DNA from: Puccinellia tenuiflora
Taxonomy: Eukaryota; Streptophyta; Magnoliopsida; Poales; Poaceae
Direction of reading: 5' to 3'
NCBI GenBank assembly: GCA_012064385.1
Contig: QRDG01001358.1
Span: forward strand, 62,001-126,000
Length of the DNA: 64,000 bases
The notes under the pieces were generated by a model that was not told where the DNA came from, did not search any database, and saw nothing but the letters and a program-made list of their open reading frames with translations. A program made the position numbers and the translations under genes. Position 1 is the first letter of the stretch. Every line of letters starts with the position of its first letter. Below, in pieces: positions 22,271 through 32,013 of the stretch.

Positions 22271-24369
22271 TCCCCAAGTACAGCTGTCCTACGCAAAATA
22301 TGAGGGCGGCGGAAGCAGCAGCCGCCGAGCTACCCTATCTCCAAGGCGAAGAACTACATCAACAAATGCGCCGGGTGCGGCAACTCATCAACACGGCCAA
22401 CCGGCAGCAGCGAGAAACGGAGGCAACGGCGAGCAAGGGGCATCATGAGCCGCCTCCAGGCTACGATGCAGCCGGCAAGTCCAAGCAAGGTGCGGAGGCG
22501 TCATCCACGAGCCGCGGAAGGGCGAAGGACAAGCAACCACGAGTTCATCGCGAGGGGAGCGCGAGCTCGCATCCTCGTGATCACGGCCGTGATCCGGCTG
22601 GACGACGCGAAGACGGCAACCGGAGCGAGCCTCGAGCCGGACGGAGCGTCAGGGAGCGAATCGGCCACAAGGTCACCATCGACGAACGCCTGGGGCCGTT
22701 GGGACCCGAAACCAGCGACGACGCACGCCACCGCATTGACGTGCTCAAGCTGTCAAGCATCATCGAGGAAGAGGACATCGCTGCTCATCGCTGTTTCGGA
22801 CCCCGCATCCGGAGCGAGCGATTCCCGAAGGGATTCACTCTCCCCAGGGACACACCCAAGTACAACGGCACCGCGAAGCCGGAAGACTGGCTCGCCGACT
22901 ACGTCACGGCGGTCAACATCGCAGGCGGCAACAAGCGGGTAGCCGTGCGCTACGTGCCGCTCATGCTTCAGGGATCGGCACGGACTTGGCTCAACAGCCT
23001 TCCGAAGGAGAGCGTCAACAGCTGGCTGGACTTCGAGGAAGTGTTCAACCGCAATTTCACCGGCACCTACTTGCGCCCTGGCAACGCGTAGCTGCTCGCG
23101 CTGTGCAAACAGAAGGACGGCGAGTCGGACCGAGCCTACCTCACCCGGTGGACATGCCTTCGCAATTCCTGCGAGGGGGTACTCGAACTCCAGGCCGTCC
23201 AGTACTTCATCCAAGGCTGCCGAGACCAGACGCTGCTCAAGCACCGGCTCCTGAGGAAGAGCCCGAAGACCATGGCAGAACTCATGGCAATCGCCGACGA
23301 GTACGCCACCGCTGACGCGGNTCCCCGAGTACAGCTGTCCTACGCAAAACATGAGGGCGGCGGAAGCAGCACGGCCGCCGAGCTACCCTATCTCCAAGGC
23401 GAAGAACTACATCAACAAATGCGCCGGGTGCGGCAACTCATCAACACGGCCAACCGGCAGCAGCGAGAAACGGAGGCAACGGCGAGCAAGGGGCATCATG
23501 AGCCGCCTCCAGGCTACGATGCAGCCGGCAAGTCAAGCAAGGTGCAGAGGCGTCATCCACGAGCCGCGGAAGGGCGAAGGACAAGCAACCACGAGTTCAT
23601 CGCGAGGGGAGCGCGAGCTCGCATCCTCGTGATCACGGCCGTGATCCGGCTGGACGACGCGAAGACGGCAACCGGAGCGAGCCTCGAGCCGGACGGAACG
23701 TCAAGGAGCGAGTCGGCCACAAGGTCACCATCGACGAACGCCTGGGGCCGCTAGGACCGAAACCAGCGACGACGCACGCCACCGCATCGACGTGCTCAAG
23801 CTGTCAAGCATCATCGAGGAGAGGACATCGCTGCTCATCGCTGTTTCGGACCCCGCATCCGGAGCGAGCGATTCCCGAAGGGATTCACTCTCCCCAGAGA
23901 CACACCCAAGTACAACGGCACCGCGAAGCCGGAAGACTGCTCGCCGACTACGTCACGGCGGTCAACATCGCAGGCGGCAACAAGCGGGTAGCCGTGCGCT
24001 ACGTGCCACTCATGCTCCAGGGATCGGCACGGACTTGGCTCAACAGCCTTCCGAAGGAGAGCGTCAACAGCTGGCTGACTTCGAGGAAGTGTTCAACCGC
24101 AATTTCACCGGCACCTACTTGCGCCCTGGCAACGCACAGCTGCTCGCGCTGTGCAAGCAGAAGGACGGCGAGTCGGACCGAGCCTACCTCACCCGGTGGA
24201 CAAGCCTTCGCAACTCCTGCGAGGGAGTACTCGAGCTCCAAGCCGTCCAGTACTTCATCCAAGGGTGCCGAGATCAGACGCTGCTCAAGCACCGGCTCCT
24301 GAGGAAGAGCCCGAAGACCATGGCAGAGCTCATGGCAATCGCCGACGAGTACGCCACCGCCGACGCGGG
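22271..24369 (+). repeat. 1.05-kb direct duplication around a single N
   Basis: Copy 1 is 22271-23320 and copy 2 is 23322-24369, with N at 23321. The two are almost identical; most differences are single-base losses in short runs in copy 2. Such a junction is what two overlapping contigs joined without merging would look like. Confidence 0.85.
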
Positions 24370-25018
24370 CATGACCAACCCGATCCGACTCGACTGAAGC
24401 CGGACGAATCATCACGACGGAGCCGGCTGCACGCCGCAGCCGGACGGAGAACCAAGATGGAGGAAAATCAACCCGGCGAGGACTTCCGACGCGGCCGGCA
24501 AGCGCAAGTCTGCAGACGACCGTGTCGAGTCCAAGGTCGTCGCTACGACCGAGGAAGGCCGGCAGGAGGCTTCGACAACCGCCGCATGAGGACGAGCGGC
24601 GACATGCGCCGGACAAGGGCGAGGAACAACTACGACTACATGCTCGATCAACCGTGCCGGAACCATGGTGACCGGCCAGCAAACCACACCGTCAGGCAAT
24701 GCACTCTCGGACGCCCAAGGCCGCCACCGTACGAGCGGCGAAACCCGCCTCGGGATGAAGCCAGACGGGACGATCGAGGACGCGACGACAGACGACGCGA
24801 AGACAGGGATCGAGACGATCGCCAACGCGAAGAAGAAAGGGAGCGCCTTCCGGCTCCGCCTCCAAGGGGTCCAGACGGCTATCAGAATCCGGATGCCGCC
24901 TACATCGTATTCGTCAGCGAGCGCGACGACAAGCGAAGCCGGCGCGAACGGTTCAAGGAAGTGAACGCGGTGGTTCCACCTGTCCCCCAGTACCTCAACT
25001 GGTCGCAGGAGCCGATCA

Positions 25019-25708
25019 CGTGGGATCGCCGCGACCACCCGGAACTGATGCCCAACCCAGGCGGCTATGCTCTAGTCCTGGAGCCCATGATCATCTCCAC
25101 CAAGCGCGCTTGCACCTTCTCGCGCGTCCTCATCGACGGAGGCAGCAGCATCAACATCCTCTACCGCGACACGCTGGAGAAGCTAGGGCGTCTCCGAGTC
25201 CAGCTTGACGCCGAGCCGAACGGTTTTCCACGGCATCGTGCCGGGGCGAGCCGGCTCGTCCATGGGCCTCATCCGGCTGGACGTCCTATTCGGCACCAAG
25301 AGCAACCATCGCCGCGAGACCATCTCCTTCGAGGTGGTCGACCACTCCAGCGCCTACCACGCCATCCTCGGGCGGCCGGCGCTCGCCAAGTTCATGGCGG
25401 TACCCCACTACGCTTACCTCAAGATGAAGCTACCAGGCCCACGCGGGATCATCACCGTCGCCGGAGACTATAAACGCTCCATCGCATGCGCCTCCGATAG
25501 CGCGAAGGTGGCCGAGACCATGGTCTGCAACGAGGAGATGAAGCAATTCAAGCGCAAGGCTAGCGAGGAAAAGCTGGAGATCCCAGAGTCGGCCAAGCCG
25601 GCTGGCGAGTCGAACTTCCAGGCGGCCCGGGACACAAAGAAGATCTACTTCGACGACAACGACAAGTCCAAGTTCGTCTCCGTGGGGGCGAGCCTGGACC
25701 CCAAATAG
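25019..25708 (+). pseudogene. aspartic protease region, element B
   Basis: Retropepsin region in frame with the end of gag (PVPQYLNWSQEP to HPELMPNPGGYALVLEPM). The active-site loop is VLIDGGSSINILY at about 25129. A one-base insertion near 25189 relative to copy A (AGGGCGTCTCC against AGGGATCTCC) shifts the frame. The rest (FHGIVPGRAGSSMGLIRLDV, AILGRPALAKF) follows in the other frame and ends at TAG 25706-25708, the same position as the second TAG in element A. Confidence 0.82.
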
Positions 25709-27600
25709 GAAAGCGCGCTCGTCGAGTTCCTCCGTGAGAACCGGGACATCTTCGCGTGGTCCCCCAAGGACATGCCTGGTGTGCCGAGGGAACTCGCCGA
25801 GCACTCTCTTCACGTCCGGCCAGATGCCAAGCCGGTAAAACAGTCCCTGCGACGTTTCGCGGAAGGAAGAAGACAGCTTATAGGAGAAGAAATAGCCCGG
25901 CTACTCGCGGCCGGGTTCATCAAAGAAGTGCAACACACGGAGTGGCTAGCCAATCCGGTGATGGTGGAAAAGAAGAACAAGAAATGGCGGATGTGTATCG
26001 ACTACACCCACCTCAACAAGGCTTGCCCTAAAGACCCCTTCGCATTGCCGCGCATCGACCAAGTGATCGACTCCACGGCCGGCTGCGACCTCCTCTCCCT
26101 CCTCGACGCCTACTCCGGCTACCACCAAATTCCGCTGAATCCGGACGACCAGCTCAAGACCGCCTTCATCACCCCATACGGCCCGTACTGCTACACCACC
26201 ATGCCGTTCGGCTTGAAGAACGCGGGAGCAACATACCAGCGCTGCATGCAGAAATGCCTGCACGACCAAATCGGTCGCAACGCGCACGCCTACGTCGACG
26301 ACGTCGTCATCAAGACCAAGGAGAAGCATACCCTCCTCCTCGACCTCAAGGAAACCTTCGACAACCTCCGCCGCTTCCAGATGAAGCTCAACCCGGAGAA
26401 ATGCGTGTTCGGCGTTCCAGCCGGACAGCTACTCGGCTACCTTGTGTCAGCACGAGGGATCGAGGCCAACCCGGAGAAAATCGCCGCCATCGACAACATG
26501 CGACAACCAAGAAGCGTCAAGGACATCCAGAAGTTCGCCGGGTGCCTAGCTTCCCTCAGCCGTTTCATCAGCCGGCTCGGGGAGAAGGCTCTCCCGCTCT
26601 ACCACTTACTGAAGAAAACGGACAAGTTCGTCTGGAGCGACGCGGCCGACGCCGCCTTCAAGGAACTCAAGCGGGCGATGACCACCACCCCAGTCCTAGC
26701 ACCTCCGACTCCAAAGGAGCCCATGCTCATGTACATCGCCGCCTCCAATCGAGTCGTCAGCGTGGTCCTAGTGGTGGAACGAGACGAACCCGGCAAGCAG
26801 CGGCCGGTTCAGCGGCCAGTCTACTACCTCAGCGAGGTGCTCTCGCAGTCAAAGCAGAACTACCCGCACTACCAGAAGCTCGTATACGGCGTGTACATGG
26901 CAACGAAGAAGCTGAAACATTACTTTCAAGAGCACCCGATCAAAGTGATAAGCGACGCACCGCTTGCCGAGATCATAGGCAACAAGGACGCAACCGGCAG
27001 AGTTGCGAAATGGGCGATCAACCTGACGGCGCACGGAGTCGAGTACGACAAGAGAACAGCGATCAAGTCGCAGGAGCTGGCGGACTTTCTCGCCGATTGG
27101 ACGGAGACGGACCACGTACCGCCGCCACCCGGCTCCGGCGAGCATTGGCTCATGCACTTCGATGGATCCAAAAGATACTGGGGACTCGGCGCCGGAATCG
27201 TCCTCACCTCACCCAAGGGGGGCCGACTCGAATACGTTCTACAGATCCACTTCACGGCGTCCAACAACGTAGCCGAGTATGAAGCCCTCGCACACGGCCT
27301 CAAGCTCGCCAAGGCTATGAACATCAAGCGAATCCTCTGCTACGGCGACTCCGACTTGGTGGTCCAGCAGACCACTGGTCACTGGGACGCCAAGGACCCC
27401 AACATGGCCGCCTACCGCTTCTTCGTCCAGCAGCTCGCGGGATACTTCGAAGGATGCGAGTTCCACCACATCCACCGCTCCAACAACGAGGCAGGCCGAC
27501 ACCCTGGCGAACATTGGCTCTCTTCGCGAGGAAATCCCACCCGGCGTCGCCCTCGAGAAGCTCTACAAACCATCCATCACGCCGTGTCCCGGCTCCGATT
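25709..27600 (+). CDS. reverse transcriptase - RNase H (dual), element B
   Basis: Same architecture as in element A. The homologous frame runs from the TAG at 25706 and its first ATG is 25772. Motifs include WRMCIDYTHLNKACPKD, LLSLLDAYSGYHQIPL, TMPFGLKNAGATYQ and AYVDD (about 26287), then RNase H and the second RNase H beginning HFDGSKRYWGLGAG. An extra A near 27491 (GAGGCAGGCCGAC against GAGGCGGCCGAC in A) shifts the frame after NNEA, shortly before the link to integrase. The RT and main RNase H catalytic parts themselves are uninterrupted. Confidence 0.85.
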
Positions 27601-27608
27601 CCATCCGG

Positions 27609-28958
27609 ATGCCGCCGGACACGGAGTCGGCTGGGCCGGCTCCAGGCGAGACGGAGCCCGTCGAGGTCCTCGTCATCGAAGCGGCTCCACCATGGACCCA
27701 ACCCTTCCTCGCCTACCTCGCCAACAACGAGCTCCCGGCGGACGAGCTCATCGCCAGGCAAATCAAACGCCGGGCAAGTGCTTACACCATCATCAACAAC
27801 GAGCTATACAAGCGCAGCGTATCCGGAATGTTCCAACGTTGCGTGAGCCAAGAAGAAGGAAACAGGATCCTCAAGGAGATCCATCAAGGCGAATGCGGCC
27901 ATCACGCATCCTCAAGGGCAATTGTGGCTAAGGCGTTCAGGCACGGGTTCTACTGGCCGACTGCGCTGGCGGACGCGAACCAACTGGTCCGACTCTGCAA
28001 CGGCTGCCAACGATTTGCAACGCAGAAGCACACGCCGGCTTCAGCACTCAAGACAATTCCTATCACCTGGCCGTTTGCCGTCTGGGGGCTCGACATGGTT
28101 GGACCACTGAGGAGATCCAGTGGAGGCATGACACACCTGCTGGTAGCGGTCGACAAGTTCACGAAATGGATTGAAGCCAAGCCGATCAAGAAACTGGATG
28201 GACCAACAGCAGTCAAGTTCTTCAAAAGCATCATCTACCGCTTCGGCTACCCCAACAGCATCATCACGGACAACGGGACAAACTTCGTCAAGGGAGAATT
28301 CGCCAAGTTCTGCGGCAGGACCGGCATCCGGCTCGACGTGGCCTCCGTCGCACACCCGCAGTCGAACGGGCAAGTCGAGCGAGCAAACGGCCTCATCCTA
28401 TCCGGCATCAAGCCTCGGCTGCTCGAACCGCTCGAGCGGGCAGCCGGCGCGTGGGAAGAAGAGCTACCTTCCGTCCTCTGGAGCCTAAGGACGACGCCGA
28501 ATCGCTCAACCGGCTTCACCCCCTTCTTCCTCGTCCATGGGGCGGAAGCCGTCATGCCAACAGACATCGAGCACGACGCACCCCGGATCGTGCTGTACAC
28601 GGAAGCGCAAGCTAAGCAAGCCTACGAAGATGGAATGGACCTGCTCGAGGAAGCACGCCAGCTTGCCGAATCAAGGTCGGCGATGTACCAGCAACAGCTA
28701 CGCAACTACCACAGTCGGCGCATCAAGAACGTCCACTTTCGTGAAGGCGACCTCGTGCTCCGGCTCATCCAAGACACCAAAAACATGCACAAGTTGTCAT
28801 CACCGTGGGAAGGACCATTCATCGTCAGCAAAGCGCTCATCAACGATGCCTACTACCTCATCGACGCCCGCGAGCACAAGAAGGACACGATGGACAAGGA
28901 AGGCGATGAAACGGAAAGGCCATGGAACGCGGCACTCTTGCGTCGATTCTACACTTGA
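27609..28958 (+). CDS. integrase, element B (uninterrupted)
   Basis: The open frame of 449 codons covers the RNase H-integrase spacer, the HHCC zinc finger (HQGECGHHAS to LCNGCQRFATQ) and the core with WGLDMVGP, IITDNGTNF and SNGQVERANG. The C-terminal EGDLVLRLIQDTKNMHKL and ALLRRFYT end follow. No stop or frameshift is seen, in contrast with copy A. As it is part of a polyprotein, the ATG at 27609 is only the first ATG of the open frame, not a likely natural start. Confidence 0.87.
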   Translation: MPPDTESAGPAPGETEPVEVLVIEAAPPWTQPFLAYLANNELPADELIARQIKRRASAYTIINNELYKRSVSGMFQRCVSQEEGNRILKEIHQGECGHHASSRAIVAKAFRHGFYWPTALADANQLVRLCNGCQRFATQKHTPASALKTIPITWPFAVWGLDMVGPLRRSSGGMTHLLVAVDKFTKWIEAKPIKKLDGPTAVKFFKSIIYRFGYPNSIITDNGTNFVKGEFAKFCGRTGIRLDVASVAHPQSNGQVERANGLILSGIKPRLLEPLERAAGAWEEELPSVLWSLRTTPNRSTGFTPFFLVHGAEAVMPTDIEHDAPRIVLYTEAQAKQAYEDGMDLLEEARQLAESRSAMYQQQLRNYHSRRIKNVHFREGDLVLRLIQDTKNMHKLSSPWEGPFIVSKALINDAYYLIDAREHKKDTMDKEGDETERPWNAALLRRFYT

Positions 28959-29039
28959 GAAAGTACAATGTATGTATCACCTATGCTATCAATAAAAGAA
29001 ATGAGAATGATGAACACATGAGCAGTTTTTCGCAACTTT

Positions 29040-29400
29040 TTCCGCATTCTTCTTTCCGGCTCTTCCGGCAGCCGGCAAGCTTGCCTTTAGCGGCCGTGTA
29101 GCGTGACTAACCCCTAAACGGCTAACTCTTCGAATCCGGTTAAGGCCGGCAAGAGAACAAGCTGGAGGGGGCCAACAACGTGAAAAACGCATAAAGGGAA
29201 GTCCTGCCGGCTGAAATAACGTTCTTCTGCAAACTCGGCCAAGCCGGCAGTCGGCAACCGCTTCTCCGATTACGGATGATTAACTACACAACGCTAAACG
29301 GCTAACTCTTCGAATCCGGTTAAGGCCGGCAAGAGAATAAGCTGGAGGCGGAGTGTATGCGAAAGACGTAAGAAATAGAAGTCGTTACCGGCTGAGAAAA
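29040..29400 (+). repeat. two direct repeats after pol, element B
   Basis: Copies of the GTTAAGGCCGGCAAGAGAA block at about 29110-29168 and 29297-29350, corresponding to those in element A. Confidence 0.65.
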
Positions 29401-29802
29401 CTCTGGCCTAACAAACCGGATCCTAGCGTTGTAGTAGTGTGCATGATCCCGCTAGACGGTGAAGTGCACGCGAACGGCGACGGGAAAGGCTACAGGCGAG
29501 TGTGAAGTTGAGATAAGCACAGTAAAAGTATACTCCATGATCATAACAGCAAACTAATCGCTTCGTCATTTTCATTTCACACACGGAAACGCCGCCAACC
29601 GGCTTCGAGAGCCCAAGCCGGACACAGGCACGACAAACAGGAAATGAAAATTGCGCACAAGCAAAAGTACAGGAACAAGAGCAAGTAGCATTAAACATGA
29701 AGGGCAAGGCATTACAGATAAAGGCTAGACAACAAAGCAAAAGAGGGAAGTCCACAGGCGGACCTTCCCCGCACAACTACAAGGTCGAGCCGGCAGAGCT
29801 CC

Positions 29803-30609
29803 CTAAGCGGCAACCGTCGCCTTCCCGGAACCACCTATCTTCTTGCCGGCCCAGTGCTTGATGCAGAGGGTGCCGTCGAACACCTTCACGAAGAAGACGC
29901 CCTTGTCACGCCGGAGGCGGAAGCAGAGGATGAAGCCGGCTTCGAGCTCGTAGAAGTCGGCGAACTCGTCCCAACCCCTGACAAACTCCACCCGGTTGAC
30001 AACAGCATTACCCTCCACCTGGGAGGTGAACCGGACGGTTGCATCCCAGGGACCCTGGGAGGCACCCTCACGGAAGAGCTTGAACTTGAAGTGGCCAACG
30101 CCTGGCAGTGCGTCGGCGAAGGCGTCGGGAAGCCTCTGCACCGGCCCAGTAACTGGCGAGTGCAGGATCAAGAGGAACTCCCCGATGGGGAACACACCCC
30201 AGGCCGGGCGCCGCGGATTCTCCAGGGAGTCGGAAGAGGCGGAAGACAGCTCCGCGCTCTCTTCCTCGCCGTCGGCGACAGCAGACGGAGCGTATTTAGG
30301 AATCGGGTCAAAGCCCGGGGGTGGAAGAACAGGGGTGGCATCCTCCTCGCTCGATGTGTCGTGAAGAACGAGGAGGGTTTTGCCACGACCAGCGCCGATG
30401 CTAATGCCGCCACTGGCGGCACCCGCACTCCTCAAGCCAGCACGGCCGCCGCCCTTGCCGCGGCCAGCACTGCTACCGGCGGCAGCGGAGGCGACCGCTT
30501 TCCCCCGCCCTCGACCGCCGCTCTTGGGGGGACGACCGCGAGGACGTTTCGCTGGAGGAGCAGCGATGGTCTCCTCAGCGGCAGCGTCCATGGGCTCAGA
30601 CTTCACCAT
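29803..30609 (-). CDS. antisense gene: AT-hook + B3-like protein, element B
   Basis: A 268-residue protein encoded opposite to gag-pol, downstream of integrase. The start at 30609 is chosen because it has the context GCCATGG and lies about 85 bp below a TATA box; the frame itself opens further upstream. Residues 21-30 (AKRPRGRPPK) are a canonical AT-hook, followed by an Arg/Gly-rich stretch and an acidic Ser/Glu region (residues about 80-130). Residues about 145-250 fit a plant B3 DNA-binding fold: RLPDAFADAL, a PWDATVRF strand, VEFVRGWDEFADFYEL-EAG, then VFFVKVFDGTL. It could bind DNA, host or element. No such protein is needed for retrotransposition, so it is probably captured; alternative readings are a structural or silencing-related accessory ORF. 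Confidence 0.7.
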   Translation of the reverse strand: MVKSEPMDAAAEETIAAPPAKRPRGRPPKSGGRGRGKAVASAAAGSSAGRGKGGGRAGLRSAGAASGGISIGAGRGKTLLVLHDTSSEEDATPVLPPPGFDPIPKYAPSAVADGEEESAELSSASSDSLENPRRPAWGVFPIGEFLLILHSPVTGPVQRLPDAFADALPGVGHFKFKLFREGASQGPWDATVRFTSQVEGNAVVNRVEFVRGWDEFADFYELEAGFILCFRLRRDKGVFFVKVFDGTLCIKHWAGKKIGGSGKATVAA

Positions 30610-30664
30610 GGCAGAGAAGCAAGGAAACAAGAAGAGGAATGCGAAAAGGGAGCAAAGAGGCGCG

Positions 30665-30700
30665 AGTGAAGGAGGAGAAAGAAAACGGTCAAGATTTATA
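30665..30700 (-). promoter_or_regulatory. putative promoter of antisense B3-like gene
   Basis: On the minus strand, TATAAAT at 30700-30694 is followed by a pyrimidine-rich leader (TTTCTCCTCC, CTTCTTGTTTCC) and the ATG at 30609. A start site near 30665 would give a leader of about 55 nt. The arrangement is that of an ordinary plant class II promoter. The 108-bp repeat array lies immediately upstream. Confidence 0.5.
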
Positions 30701-30909
30701 GCACAAACAAGGGACAACGTGGGAGACCCAACCGTCGCCCACGATCCCACGATCTACACGTGGCAACGAAACCCAGTTGACGGGACCCGTCAGTAACTGC
30801 AACTGGGTCCACGCACAGAAGCCAAGGAGGCAAGGCCAAGCCGGCAAAAGATTCCCGGGGGCTGCGCACCCGCAAGCCGGCTGCCCAGACCCGGACGAAA
30901 TATAAAAAT

Positions 30910-31700
30910 CACCCCGAGTCATGGACTCGGGGGCTGCGAAGCCGTCAGCCGGCAAAAGATTCCCGGGGGCTGCGCACCCGCCAAGCCGGCTGCCCAGACC
31001 CGGACGAAATATAAAAATCACCCCGAGTCACGGACTCGGGGGCTGCGAAGCCGTCAGCCGGCAAAAGATACCGGGGGCTGCGCACCCGCCAAGGCGGCTG
31101 CCCAGACCCGGACGAATATAAAAATCACCCCGAGTCATGGACTCGGGGGCTGCGAAGCCGTCAGCCGGCAAAAGATACCCGGGGGCTGCGCACCCGCCAA
31201 GGCGGCTGCCCAGACCCGGACGAATATAAAAATCACCCCGAGTCACGGACTCGGGGGCTGCGAAGCCGTCAGCCGGCAAAAGATACCCGGGGGCTGCGCA
31301 CCCGCCAAGGCGGCTGCCCAGACCCGGACGAATATAAAAATCACCCCGAGTCACGGACTCGGGGGCTGCGAAGCCGTCAGCCGGCAAAAGATACCCGGGG
31401 GCTGCGCACCCGCCAAGGCGGCTGCCCAGACCCGGACGAATATAAAAATCACCCCGAGTCACGGACTCGGGGGCTGCGAAGCCGTCAGCCGGCAAAAGAT
31501 ACCCGGGGGCTGCGCACCCGCCAAGGCGGCTGCCCAGACCCGGACGAACATTAAAATCACCCCGAGTCACGGACTCGGGGGCTGCCAAGCCGTCAGCCGG
31601 CATAACGATTCCTGGGGGCTGCGCAGCCGGCAAGCCGGCTCCGCAGACCCGGACGTATATCTAAATCACCCCAAGTCACGGACTCGGGGGCTGCACGATA
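30910..31700. repeat. tandem repeat, about 8 x 108 bp, element B
   Basis: Units start at 30910, 31019, 31126, 31234, 31342, 31450, 31558 and 31667, a period of 107-109 bp. A partial unit lies before the first. Each holds the palindrome CCCCGAGTC-ACG-GACTCGGGG (9-bp stem), a CCGTCAGCCGGC motif and CGGGGGCTGCGC. Units 3-6 are nearly identical, indicating recent expansion. Because 108 is a multiple of three, an antisense frame of 36-residue repeats stays open (31028-31633), but this need not be coding. Confidence 0.92.
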
Positions 31701-32013
31701 TAACGACGACAGAAGATAAGCGATAAGCAGGAAACGTGAAATTTCGACCCGGATTGATGCTCAAACCGGCCCAAAATTCGGGGGCTAGGGATGGTGATAA
31801 TCATCACCAAAAACAAGCACGAATTATAGCACAGAGGCCCAGCAGTCACAGAGAAAACGACACTCACGATAACAGACCATGGCAGGAAGCAGAATAGCAA
31901 ATTTTTACATGATGACCTTCAAAGGTGTCCAAGATAACAAAGCGGTTAATGTGGCAGGACAGTTAACGGCACAGAATAACAGTTACACCCGGCATTCCGG
32001 GGAGACAAGCGGA

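Larger units (their letters stand above)
21508..25018 (+). pseudogene. gag region, element B (contains N-joined duplication)
   Basis: The frame opens at the LTR-encoded ATG at 21508 (MDMPCYPPRHLAP) and runs with gag homology to a TAG at 23089-23091. Sequence 22271-23320 is then followed by an N and repeated almost exactly at 23322-24369. The second copy has several one-base deletions (for example near 23535, 23755, 23820, 23940 and 24078) that break every frame. From 24370 the gag tail continues (zinc-knuckle-like CRNHGDRPANHTVRQC at about 24655), with further indels near 24397-24560. If one copy of the repeat were removed the domain order would match element A. Confidence 0.8.

Noticed and set aside
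31028..31633. 201-codon antisense frame made of 36-residue repeats
   Set aside because: The frame is open only because the 108-bp unit is a multiple of three and lacks a stop. There is no start context or domain, and it lies upstream of the promoter of the real antisense gene.
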